Shown: in pieces, positions 1 to 5,620 of the stretch
Position numbering within the stretch: the first letter of the stretch is position 1
How the letters are laid out: each line of letters begins with the position of its first letter
Assembly: GCA_041487355.1 (NCBI GenBank)
Contig: JBGPND010000291.1
Coordinates: 1 to 5,779 of the forward strand
Source: JAMXLO01 sp041487355
GTDB lineage: Bacteria > Pseudomonadota > Alphaproteobacteria > Acetobacterales > Acetobacteraceae
Direction: 5' to 3'
DNA length: 5,779 nucleotides
Translations under genes and position numbers: made by a program
The notes under the pieces: model-generated
Database searches by the model: none
What the model saw: only the letters and a program-made list of their open reading frames with translations
What the model was told of the DNA's origin: nothing

Positions 1-61
1 CCCTCCCCCGCTTCGCGGGAGAGGGGGCGCTGAACCCCCTCTCCCGCGAAGCGGGGGAGGG
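1..61. repeat. Perfect 27-bp inverted repeat (REP-like palindrome)
   Basis: Positions 1-27 and 35-61 are exact reverse complements separated by a 7-base spacer (28-34). The arms are built from C-runs and G-runs around a central CGCTTCGCGGG-type core. This would form a very stable hairpin in RNA or single-stranded DNA. The style matches dispersed intergenic palindromes common in high-GC alphaproteobacteria; the family assignment is from memory. The repeat may extend left of the window. It is not followed by a T-tract, so it is not a textbook intrinsic terminator. Just past it, a G-rich stretch (64-73) may serve as Shine-Dalgarno for the gene at 86. Confidence 0.9.
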
Positions 62-85
62 TTGGGGAGGGGGTGCCGCCCGGCC

Positions 86-796
86 GTGAAGCTGCCGGCC
101 GGCACCATAGCGCTGGTCACCGGCGCCAGCCGCGGCATTGGCGCGGCGACCGCGATCGAGTTGGCACGGCTCGGCGCGCATGTGGTGATCACCGCGCGGA
201 CGCAAGGCGGCCTGGAAGAGACCGACGATGCGGTCCGTGCGGTGGGCGGCAGCGCCACACTGCTGCCGCTCGATCTGGCGGAGGGTGAACAGATCGACGC
301 GATCGGCCCGAGCCTGTTCCAGCGCTTCGGCCGCCTGGATGTACTGGTGCACAATGCCGGCGCGCTGGGACGACTGACGCCGGTCGCGCACATCCTGCCA
401 AACGACTGGGCCGACGTGATCGCTGTCAACCTGACCGCGGCATGGCGCCTCATCCGCACCTGCGATCCGCTGCTGCGCAATGCGCCGGCGGGGCGGGCGG
501 TGTTCGTCACCGATGCGCGCGCGCGCGCGCCGCTGGCCTATTGGGGTGCCTACGGCGCGACCAAGGCCGGCATGGAGCATCTCGTGCTGGCCTGGGCCGG
601 CGAGTTGCGCCAGACGCGGCTGCGGGTGAACCTGTTCGACCCGGGCGCGGTGGCGACGCGTATGCGCGGCCAGGCGATGCCCGGCGAGGATCCGTCGACG
701 CTGCCGCAGCCGACGGACGTCGCACCGGCGCTGGCGGCGCTGTGCGTGCCGACCGAAACCAGGCATGGCGAGCTGATCCGCTTCGCGCGAACCTGA
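86..796 (+). CDS. SDR-family NAD(P)-dependent oxidoreductase, YciK-like, atypical active site
   Basis: This is a classical short-chain dehydrogenase/reductase of 236 residues, a cytosolic Rossmann-fold enzyme expected to use NAD(P)H; the substrate is unknown. Visible motifs are TGASRGIG (residues 12-19, cofactor binding), D63 after the fourth strand, NAG (90-92), N115 of the catalytic tetrad, YxxxK (Y156, K160) and the DPGAVATRMR segment from about 185. The usual catalytic serine 13 residues before the tyrosine is Asp143 here, with Thr142 next to it, so catalysis may be altered or the serine role taken over. The YWGAYGATKAG context most resembles the YciK subgroup. I chose GTG at 86 because the protein then starts directly at the first strand and G-rich SD-like sequence lies upstream; a TTG at 62 would add eight unconserved residues starting next to the repeat. 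The stop is 13 bp before the next gene, indicating an operon. Confidence 0.88.
   Translation: MKLPAGTIALVTGASRGIGAATAIELARLGAHVVITARTQGGLEETDDAVRAVGGSATLLPLDLAEGEQIDAIGPSLFQRFGRLDVLVHNAGALGRLTPVAHILPNDWADVIAVNLTAAWRLIRTCDPLLRNAPAGRAVFVTDARARAPLAYWGAYGATKAGMEHLVLAWAGELRQTRLRVNLFDPGAVATRMRGQAMPGEDPSTLPQPTDVAPALAALCVPTETRHGELIRFART
513..530. repeat. Alternating purine-pyrimidine tract, AT(GC)8, inside the SDR gene
   Basis: An 18-base stretch alternates strictly, AT followed by eight GC units (515-530). It encodes the Ala-Arg-Ala-Arg-Ala segment directly after the residue that replaces the SDR catalytic serine. Such tracts can adopt Z-DNA and are prone to slippage; a change of three GC units (6 bp) would keep the frame, other single-unit changes would not. 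Confidence 0.85.
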
Positions 797-809
797 GAGG
801 ACAACCGCC

Positions 810-1277
810 ATGGCACGACCGCCGCTTCCACCGTTCACCGAGGCAACCGCCATCCAGAAGGTGCGGATGGCCGAGGACGCGTGGAACACGTGTGACCCGG
901 AACGGGTCGCCGGCGCCTACACCGAGGACAGCCGCTGGCGCAATCGCACCGAGTTCTTCCGGGGGCGCGCGGCGATCATCGAGTTCCTGCGGCGCAAGTG
1001 GGTGCGCGAGCTCGAATACCGGCTGATCAAGGAACTTTGGGCGTTTCACGGCAACCGCATCGCGGTGCGCTTCCAATACGAATGGCACGACGATGCCGGC
1101 AACTGGTACCGCGCCCATGGCAACGAGCAGTGGGAATTCGACGACAGCGGGCTGATGCGCCGGCGCGAGGCGAGCATCAACGACGTGCCGATCAGCGCCG
1201 GCGACCGCCGCTTCCTGTGGCAGCCGCAGGGGTCACGGCCGGCCGATCACCCCGGACTGAGCGAACTCGGGCTGTAG
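810..1277 (+). CDS. DUF1348 family protein (NTF2-like/SnoaL-like fold)
   Basis: The product has 155 residues, full length for the DUF1348 family (Pfam PF07080), small soluble proteins with an NTF2-like alpha+beta cone fold whose biochemical role is not established. Family hallmarks I recognise are the N-terminal PPLPPF segment, AIQKVRMAEDAWN, the SRWRNRTEFF stretch around residue 45, the highly conserved core IKELWAFHGNRIAVRFQYEW (about 73-92), the HGNEQWEF segment, the LMRRREASINDVPI stretch and the DHPGLSELGL tail. No signal peptide or membrane segment is visible. ATG at 810 is preceded by AGAGGA (796-801) at good spacing, overlapping the stop of the SDR gene, so translation of the two genes is probably coupled. 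Pairing with a reductase suggests small-molecule metabolism, which is inference. Confidence 0.92.
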   Translation: MARPPLPPFTEATAIQKVRMAEDAWNTCDPERVAGAYTEDSRWRNRTEFFRGRAAIIEFLRRKWVRELEYRLIKELWAFHGNRIAVRFQYEWHDDAGNWYRAHGNEQWEFDDSGLMRRREASINDVPISAGDRRFLWQPQGSRPADHPGLSELGL

Positions 1278-1302
1278 CACCGGGACCTCTTCCCCGCTGT
1301 GC
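1277..1302 (+). terminator. Possible hairpin at the end of the SDR-DUF1348 operon
   Basis: GCAC (1277-1280) pairs with GTGC (1299-1302), and CGGG (1281-1284) with CCCG (1293-1296), with a two-base bulge. The stem begins at the last base of the DUF1348 stop codon. There is no T-run after it, so it is at best a weak or Rho-assisted terminator. Confidence 0.25.
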
Positions 1303-1420
1303 CGATCGGAGCGATAGCCGGACCACGTGAGCGCGGCGGTGTGTCGTTTTCAGGCTGCCTCGGTGGAACGCGGACACTCCGGGCTGTCGCAGTCCGAACA
1401 GGCGGCTGGTGCCTAATCAA

Positions 1421-1542
1421 GACTTATACCAACCGCCGTTGAGAATGACTCTCCGGTGGTGCCGACCGCCGCAATCGTCATGGTCGGCGAAGGCCCGCCA
1501 TCGGCCAGGGCGTGTCAGTGTTTAAGACGCTTGGTATAGGAC
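1421..1542. repeat. MITE-like element with TATACCAA inverted ends
   Basis: TTATACCAA at 1424-1432 is mirrored by TTGGTATAG at 1531-1539, eight of nine bases matching. Over 20 bases (1421-1440 against 1523-1542) 14 positions match. The trinucleotide GAC lies directly outside both ends (1421-1423 and 1540-1542), a possible 3-bp target duplication. About 116 bp lie between the duplications with no coding capacity. This fits a small non-autonomous transposon relic; the parent element is unknown, and a 3-bp direct repeat can arise by chance. Confidence 0.45.
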
Positions 1543-1543
1543 A

Positions 1544-1592
1544 TATGCAAGGGAATTAGGGCGCTGATAACAAAGGGCTTTTCCTTTGCATA
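1544..1592. promoter_or_regulatory. Dyad upstream of the serine recombinase (candidate res site/operator)
   Basis: TATGCAAGGGAA (1544-1555) and TTCCTTTGCATA (1581-1592) are reverse complements at 11 of 12 positions with a 25-bp AT-richer spacer. Serine resolvases commonly bind dyad subsites immediately upstream of their own gene and repress it there, so this is the natural candidate for a resolution/crossover site and autoregulatory operator. A further small dyad, CCGA-N5-TCGG, lies at 1598-1610. Function is inferred from position and symmetry only. Confidence 0.45.
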
Positions 1593-1607
1593 ACTTACCG
1601 ACATAAT
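1579..1607 (+). promoter_or_regulatory. Possible promoter of the serine recombinase gene
   Basis: CATAAT (1602-1607) matches the -10 consensus at five of six bases. The hexamer 17 bp upstream, TTTTCC (1579-1584), is a poor -35. Transcription would begin at about 1614, right at the ATG, which suggests a leaderless or nearly leaderless transcript and fits the weak Shine-Dalgarno sequence. One dyad arm (1581-1592) overlaps the -35 area and part of the spacer, consistent with autorepression. Confidence 0.3.
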
Positions 1608-1613
1608 CGGGGC

Positions 1614-2159
1614 ATGAAATACGGCTACGCGCGGGTATCCACGGACGGGCAGAGCATCGCGGCGCAGGTGCGCCAGCTTACCCGTGCCGGATGCAAGAAG
1701 GTATTCCGGGAGGTGGCGAGCGGGGCCAAGACCGACCGCAGCCAACTCCGGCGGGCGCTCGACCAGCTTGCCGGCGGTGACGTGCTGATGGTGACCAGGC
1801 TCGACCGCCTGGCTCGCTCGACCCGCGACCTGCTGAACACCCTCGCCGCCATCACCGACCGCAAGGCCGGTTTCCGATCCCTGGGCGACACCTGGGCGGA
1901 CACCACCACGCCGCATGGCCGCCTGATGCTCACCGTCCTGGGCGGCCTCGCCGAGTTCGAGCGGGAGTTGATCCGCGCCAGGACAGGAGAAGGCCGCGCC
2001 CGCGCCAAGGCCCGTGGGCAGCACATGGGCCGCCCGTTCAAGATGACCCCGCACCAGAGGCGTGAGGCGGTGAAGCGGCGGGAGCGCGGCGAATTGTTGA
2101 CCGAGATCGCCCGCACCTACAACGTCAGCGCGGCGACGATTTCACGGCTGACCTTCTGA
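1614..2159 (+). CDS. Serine recombinase, resolvase/invertase family
   Basis: The product has 181 residues, the usual size of a small Tn3-type resolvase or Pin-type invertase, which breaks and rejoins DNA through a 5'-phosphoserine linkage. The catalytic domain (about 1-120) shows YARVSTDGQ with nucleophile Ser9 and Arg7, the VASGAKTDR region, RLDRLARS with Asp64, Arg65 and Arg68, and GGLAEFERELIRART, the start of the long E helix. A basic linker (about 121-143, ending HMGRPFK) leads to a C-terminal helix-turn-helix (about 144-180) with the recognition part NVSAATISRL. All expected catalytic residues are present, so the enzyme looks active. The start at ATG 1614 is fixed by the family N-terminus; the SD (GGGG, 1609-1612) is very close. 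The next gene starts 33 bp downstream. No transposase accompanies it, so it is either a plasmid/cargo resolvase or a remnant of a larger transposon. Confidence 0.93.
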   Translation: MKYGYARVSTDGQSIAAQVRQLTRAGCKKVFREVASGAKTDRSQLRRALDQLAGGDVLMVTRLDRLARSTRDLLNTLAAITDRKAGFRSLGDTWADTTTPHGRLMLTVLGGLAEFERELIRARTGEGRARAKARGQHMGRPFKMTPHQRREAVKRRERGELLTEIARTYNVSAATISRLTF

Positions 2160-2192
2160 TTGGAAAATTGGAAGGCAACAATAGGTTAGATC

Positions 2193-2915
2193 ATGCGCAG
2201 CATCATTGAGTTCTTGGTTAAATACAGGCGACAGATCGTCGGCTGGGCGGTTATCGGTGCAACAATCCTTGCCCTGTGGATGTTCAGAGAACATCTTTCG
2301 GGATTGGCATCGACTCTGTGGCCGATAGTTGTTGGCTCTACAATATTAGGGTTCAGGCAGGAACTAGGCGACTTGCTCAAGAGGATGAAGCGTTTAGGCA
2401 AGGAAGGTATGGAATTCGGAGATGTCCAGATTGCGGCACAAATAATGTCCGTCCCAGTTTCCGACGCACTGAAAGACGTAGCCCCGGGTGAAACTCACTC
2501 CGAATTGATTATGACAAGAGTCGCGTCTCTGCGACAGGAGCTTAACGCTAGGCAACCTTCTGATATACCGAATAGAGAGCATTTATTGATGCTCCGCCTA
2601 GCTGAAGCCCAGCAATCTAGAGACTTCCAAAACATATGGCTTAATATACTTTCATCACAGCTAGCAGCGTTGACGAAGATGGCATCGGAGAACAAGCCCG
2701 TAGATCTAACAGAATTCTTCGAAACGTATAAAGAGAGAGTGGAATCTCTACCTACACCGCCTGCCGTGAAGATTTCATTTGAAGCTTGGAGTGGGTATTT
2801 CATTCGGATGCAGCTTGCCACAATAGTGGGAACCTTAGGCACAATAACGTTATCCGGGCGAGAATTCTTATCATTCTGGATACGGAATAATCTTCCGCGC
2901 TTCCAAGCATTCTAG
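2193..2915 (+). CDS. Uncharacterised two-helix membrane protein with cytoplasmic C-terminal domain
   Basis: I do not recognise this 240-residue protein as a named family. The N-terminus carries two hydrophobic segments, about 14-31 and 40-54, forming a hairpin that probably leaves both termini in the cytoplasm. A very basic juxtamembrane stretch follows (LLKRMKRLGKEGMEF, about 61-75) of a kind I associate with many poorly studied membrane-anchored proteins. The middle (about 80-170) is helical and includes RLAEAQQSRDFQNIWLNILS. The end, from FEAWSGYFIRM (about 196) to TITLSGREFLSFWI (about 217-230), has a helix-then-wing pattern suggestive of a winged-helix module; that is inference. Base composition is strikingly low, about 40-47% G+C in the lines I counted, with many TTA, ATA and AGA codons, against near 70% in the first two genes, indicating recent transfer. 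Its neighbour is a serine recombinase 33 bp upstream, so it is likely cargo. The SD is weak (AGG, 2183-2185). Confidence 0.8.
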   Translation: MRSIIEFLVKYRRQIVGWAVIGATILALWMFREHLSGLASTLWPIVVGSTILGFRQELGDLLKRMKRLGKEGMEFGDVQIAAQIMSVPVSDALKDVAPGETHSELIMTRVASLRQELNARQPSDIPNREHLLMLRLAEAQQSRDFQNIWLNILSSQLAALTKMASENKPVDLTEFFETYKERVESLPTPPAVKISFEAWSGYFIRMQLATIVGTLGTITLSGREFLSFWIRNNLPRFQAF

Positions 2916-2918
2916 GTC

Positions 2919-2930
2919 AAGTCATGCAAA
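2919..2930. repeat. Inverted copy of the recombinase upstream motif (TTTGCATRACTT)
   Basis: AAGTCATGCAAA, four bases after the membrane-protein stop codon, is the reverse complement of TTTGCATAACTT at 1585-1596 with one mismatch in twelve. The two copies flank the recombinase plus membrane-protein pair in opposite orientation. The motif also takes part in a local dyad, TCAAGT (2917-2922) with ACTTGA (2939-2944), which could instead be a weak terminator stem. Confidence 0.35.
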
Positions 2931-3001
2931 AGGCCGTCACTTGATTCCGGGTCACATGACATATTGGAATCTTCTGCGGTGACTCCGCGTTGCGTGCCCA
3001 T

Positions 3002-3036
3002 TCTACATATGATAATGTCCTTTGGACTAAACTGCT
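3002..3036 (+). repeat. Left terminal inverted repeat of the IS91-type element (two blocks)
   Basis: The outer block TCTACATATGATAATG (3002-3017) matches the reverse complement of 5621-5636 at 15 of 16 positions. The inner block TTGGACTAAACTGCT (3022-3036) matches the reverse complement of 5518-5532 at 14 of 15. Only four bases (TCCT) separate them. A small palindrome, GTCC-TTT-GGAC (3017-3027), spans the junction of the blocks. Confidence 0.7.
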
Positions 3037-3047
3037 TCGCGGCAGTT
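3030..3047. repeat. Hairpin AACTGC-N6-GCAGTT near the element's left end
   Basis: A perfect 6-bp stem (3030-3035 with 3042-3047) encloses the loop TTCGCG and overlaps the inner end block. Subterminal hairpins are common at single-strand-processing transposon ends, so it may be part of the termination site (terIS-like). The functional reading is inference. Confidence 0.5.
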
Positions 3048-3188
3048 CTGTGATTTCAGCAACATGATTTCAATCGGACGCGTTCCGCCGGAAGCACGCG
3101 TCCGCCACCTTCCCCTCGTCTGACAACCCGACTGCGCGACCATGCAGCGGCGCGATGTGGCGCCCTTCATCTCGCAGAGGAGTTGCCG

Positions 3189-4061
3189 ATGACCCCGCTT
3201 CGCCGTCGCATGATCGAGGACATGCAGATCCGTAATCTCGCGCCGGAGACGCAACGTGCGTATCTCCAGCAGGTCTCGCTGTTCGCCCGCCATTTTGGCA
3301 AGTCACCGGAGCGATTGGGGCCGGCCGACATCCGGGCGTACCAAGTTTATCTGGCCCAGGACAGACGCCTGTCGGCCAGCTCGATATCCGTAGCAGTCGC
3401 CGCCATCCGCTTTCTCTATCAGGTGACCCTCACGCGGGGATGGCGCGTCGAGGACGTCATCCCCACCAGTCGCACGCCGCAGAAACTTCCAGTGGTGCTG
3501 AGCCAGGAAGAGGTGGGCCAGTTCCTCGCTGCGGTGCAGAGCCGGAAGCACCGCGCGATCCTGACCACCTGCTACGCAGCAGGTTTGCGGGTCTCCGAGG
3601 CGGCTTGCTTGAAACCCGCAGCGGTCGACAGCCGGCGCATGGTCATCCGCGTGGAGCAGGGCAAAGGGCGGAAAGATCGTTACGTCATGCTCTCGCCCAA
3701 GCTGTTGGACATTCTCCGGGACTACTGGCGCCTCGCCCGTCCGACGGAGTGGCTCTTCCCAGGCGACCTGCCCGGACGACCGATCTCGACATTTCCTGTG
3801 GAGCACGCTTGCAGGAAAGCTCGGCAGCAATCCGGCATCACCAAGCTGATCACACCGCATTCCCTGCGCCACGCCTTCGCTGTCCATCTTCTGGAGTCCG
3901 GCGCCGATCTGCGCACCATTCAACTGCTGCTCGGTCATCGCAGTCTGACCACCACGTCACGATACCTGCGTATCGCCACCAGCAAGGTCTGCGCCACCGC
4001 CAGTCCGCTGGACACCCTGCGTGGTGTGCTCCCCGCCGCACCAGACCTCGCCCGCGCCTGA
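3189..4061 (+). CDS. Tyrosine recombinase (phage-integrase family) of the IS91-type element
   Basis: The product has 290 residues, typical for simple Xer/integrase-type tyrosine recombinases, which exchange DNA strands through a 3'-phosphotyrosine bond. The N-terminal SAM-like core-binding domain covers about 1-90 (LAPETQRAYLQQVSLFARHF). The catalytic domain shows Arg134 in AGLRVSE, Lys159 in QGKGRKDR, His224 and Arg227 in HSLRHAFA, His250 in LLGHRSLTTTSRYLR, and nucleophile Tyr259. The full catalytic set is intact. I chose ATG at 3189 because AGAGGAG (3176-3182) lies six bases upstream; an in-frame TTG at 3183 would overlap that site. The stop is 12 bp before the transposase start, so the genes form an operon. 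The protein probably resolves circular intermediates or acts on the element's ends; which of these is not known from sequence. Homologues are usually annotated as site-specific integrase beside IS91 transposases. Confidence 0.95.
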   Translation: MTPLRRRMIEDMQIRNLAPETQRAYLQQVSLFARHFGKSPERLGPADIRAYQVYLAQDRRLSASSISVAVAAIRFLYQVTLTRGWRVEDVIPTSRTPQKLPVVLSQEEVGQFLAAVQSRKHRAILTTCYAAGLRVSEAACLKPAAVDSRRMVIRVEQGKGRKDRYVMLSPKLLDILRDYWRLARPTEWLFPGDLPGRPISTFPVEHACRKARQQSGITKLITPHSLRHAFAVHLLESGADLRTIQLLLGHRSLTTTSRYLRIATSKVCATASPLDTLRGVLPAAPDLARA

Positions 4062-4073
4062 CGGGCAAGCTCC

Positions 4074-5273
4074 GTGGTCGGCGAGGGGCCGGAGGTGGCG
4101 GACGTGTTCCGCCGCCACGGCGAGGCTTATCGTCAGCAGCACGGCGCATCGCTGTCCACCGCGCAGCGCCGTGCGATGAGCGCAATCGAACGCTGTCGCA
4201 CCGCCGCGCTGGGCGGTCATGTCGAGCGCTGCGACGGCTGTGGCCATCAGCGCATCGCCTACAACTCGTGCCGCAACAGGAATTGCCCCAAGTGCCAGGG
4301 TCTCGCGCGGGCGCGGTGGCTCGAGGAGCGCCAGGCCGAACTGCTCGACGCGCCATACTTCCACGTCGTCTTCACGGTGCCGGATGAGATCGCGGTCATC
4401 GCCTTTCAGAACAAGCCTGTGGTCTATGACATCCTGTTCCGCGCGGCGGCAGAGACGCTGCGCACCATCGCCGCCGATCCAGTCCACCTGGGGGCGGAGA
4501 TCGGCTTCCTTGCCGTGCTGCACACCTGGGGCCAGAACCTGTTACATCACCCGCACCTTCACCGCCTTGTCCCTGGAGGTGGGATCGCGCCGGACAGCAG
4601 CCGTTGGATCGCCTGCCGGACGGGCTTCTTCCTCCCGGTCAGGGTTCTATCGCGATTGTTCCGGGGACTGTTCCTGCACTACCTGGAGAAGGCGTTCATC
4701 GCCGGCGAACTGAACTTCTTCTCGGCACAACGCCACCTTCACGAACCCGCGGCGTTCCGGCGTCATCTGGCGCCGGTTCGTAACACCGAGTGGGTGGTCT
4801 ATGCCAAACGGCCCTTCGCGGGTCCGCGGCAGGTCCTCGACTACGTTGGGCGATATACCCACCGCATCGCCATCTCCAACAGCCGCCTGCTGTCCATCGA
4901 CAACGGCAAGGTCCGCTTCCGTTGGAAGGATTACCGGCATGGCAACCACCACGGCACGATGACCCTTGATGCAAATGAGTTCATCCGCCGCTTCCTGATC
5001 CATGTGCTGCCGGATGGGTTTCAGCGCATCCGCTATTACGGCTTCCTGGGCAACTGTCATCGCACACGGAAGCTGGCGCTCTGCCGCAAGCTGCTCGGCA
5101 TGACGCCCGCCGAGCCAGTGGTTGCCGGTCCGCCGGAGGACTATCGTGACCGATACGAGGCACTGGCCAGTGTGTCCCTGCGGGAATGTCCCCACTGCCA
5201 CCGCGGCACCATGGTCGTCATCGACACCATCCCAAGACCCACGATCTGTCTGCCGGTTCCGGATACGCGATGA
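4074..5273 (+). CDS. tnpA: IS91-family transposase (Y2, HUH superfamily)
   Basis: This 399-residue protein is full length for the family and should nick the element end and transfer single-stranded DNA by a rolling-circle-like mechanism. An N-terminal zinc-binding domain shows Cys53, Cys56, Cys66, Cys71 and Cys74 (CDGCGH then CRNRNCPKC). The Y2 transposase domain follows: YFHVVFTVPDEIA (about 95), HTWGQNLLHHPHLH (150-163) with the HUH metal pair His161 and His163, then two catalytic tyrosines in YVGRYTHRIA (Tyr257 and Tyr261). FIRRFLIHVLPDGF (303-316) and HYGFL-like YYGFLG (321-326) are typical family blocks, and a last Cys pair (Cys372, Cys375) lies near the C-terminus. No frameshift or missing catalytic residue is visible. 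The start is GTG at 4074 or GTG at 4095 (after GGAG); the family N-terminus EVADVFRRHG is compatible with both. Translation is likely coupled to the recombinase gene. Confidence 0.95.
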   Translation: MVGEGPEVADVFRRHGEAYRQQHGASLSTAQRRAMSAIERCRTAALGGHVERCDGCGHQRIAYNSCRNRNCPKCQGLARARWLEERQAELLDAPYFHVVFTVPDEIAVIAFQNKPVVYDILFRAAAETLRTIAADPVHLGAEIGFLAVLHTWGQNLLHHPHLHRLVPGGGIAPDSSRWIACRTGFFLPVRVLSRLFRGLFLHYLEKAFIAGELNFFSAQRHLHEPAAFRRHLAPVRNTEWVVYAKRPFAGPRQVLDYVGRYTHRIAISNSRLLSIDNGKVRFRWKDYRHGNHHGTMTLDANEFIRRFLIHVLPDGFQRIRYYGFLGNCHRTRKLALCRKLLGMTPAEPVVAGPPEDYRDRYEALASVSLRECPHCHRGTMVVIDTIPRPTICLPVPDTR

Positions 5274-5534
5274 CCTCGAATCGCCACCCCAACCGCACGA
5301 AGCCGAACTGCATGCCAGATCACGGTGGGGACGCTGTCGCCGTGACGGCCAGTGGAGCGCGTGAGCAGCCGCCCAATGGCCGGACCCGGGCTGTGTCGAT
5401 CCCCCGGCGATGTGCTTGGGTCAGCGAACGCTGCCAAACGGCCGTTCGCAGCGGCGCCCCAGCGCACCGGCAACGAGCATGGCTGCATTCAACGCCCATA
5501 GTCCCAGCAGCCGGGGCAGCGGTTTAGTCCAATC

Positions 5535-5615
5535 CATTTTTAGCTCACCGGCGCGGACCCCAGCTGCGGTGCCTACGCATTGAGGCTACTGCGCCGCGCC
5601 GCCAAGCTAAAAATG
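5535..5615. repeat. 81-bp imperfect palindrome (small MITE-like insertion or structured site)
   Basis: CATTTTTAGCT (5535-5545) is the exact reverse complement of AGCTAAAAATG (5605-5615). After three mismatches, CGGCGCGG (5549-5556) pairs with CCGCGCCG (5594-5601), giving 19 of 22 paired positions around a 37-base centre. The centre holds a further GCCT (5571-5574) with AGGC (5583-5586). TC occurs directly before the palindrome (5533-5534) and one base after it (5617-5618). Removing 84 bp would leave four bases between the right-end blocks, as on the left. A site bound by the recombinase is the alternative explanation. Confidence 0.7.
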
Positions 5616-5620
5616 CTCTT

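Larger units (their letters stand above)
1278..1613. other. Gene-free interval between the metabolic operon and the serine recombinase
   Basis: This interval of 336 bases contains no credible coding region on either strand. From 1303 to 1420 I see nothing identifiable. From about 1421 to 1542 there is a MITE-like element bounded by inverted ends. Inside it, around 1479-1502, is a short imperfect hairpin (ATGGTCGGC...GCCCGCCAT) that recalls dispersed alphaproteobacterial palindromes. From 1544 to the recombinase start the DNA turns AT-richer and holds a 12-bp dyad and a -10-like hexamer, evidently the recombinase control region. Confidence 0.7.

Noticed and set aside
62..85. Upstream TTG start for the SDR
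   Set aside because: The extra residues are unrelated to the family N-terminus, the codon touches the end of the repeat, and GTG at 86 has SD-like sequence upstream and begins at the first beta strand.
507..1118. Reverse-strand 203-residue frame across the SDR and DUF1348 genes
   Set aside because: It covers two confidently identified genes on the other strand and has no domain-like features.
1515..2116. Long reverse-strand open frames opposite the serine recombinase
   Set aside because: They are shadows of a clear, complete serine recombinase; their translations show no recognisable motif and are Arg/Ser/Pro-rich as expected for the antisense of a high-GC gene.
2917..2944. Intrinsic terminator after the membrane-protein gene (TCAAGT/ACTTGA)
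   Set aside because: The stem is only 6 bp, with a 16-base loop and no T-run, so it is too weak to annotate as a terminator.
2916..3188. A small gene in the gap before the tyrosine recombinase
   Set aside because: No frame there has both a plausible ribosome binding site and a protein-like composition; the reverse-strand frames overlap the element end and the recombinase start.
3440..4387. A 315-residue + strand open frame overlapping the end of the tyrosine recombinase and the start of the transposase
   Set aside because: Its translation is low-complexity Arg/Pro/Ala-rich, while the other frame carries the full catalytic sets of both enzymes across the same bases.
5186..5527. Small + strand frame spanning the transposase end and the right-end region
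   Set aside because: It overlaps the transposase C-terminus, its sequence is compositionally random, and it ends inside the inner terminal block of the element.
5535..5615. Integron attC site
   Set aside because: The palindrome lacks the GTTRRRY/RYYYAAC core sites, and there is no gene cassette or integron integrase; the tyrosine recombinase nearby lacks the integron-specific context.
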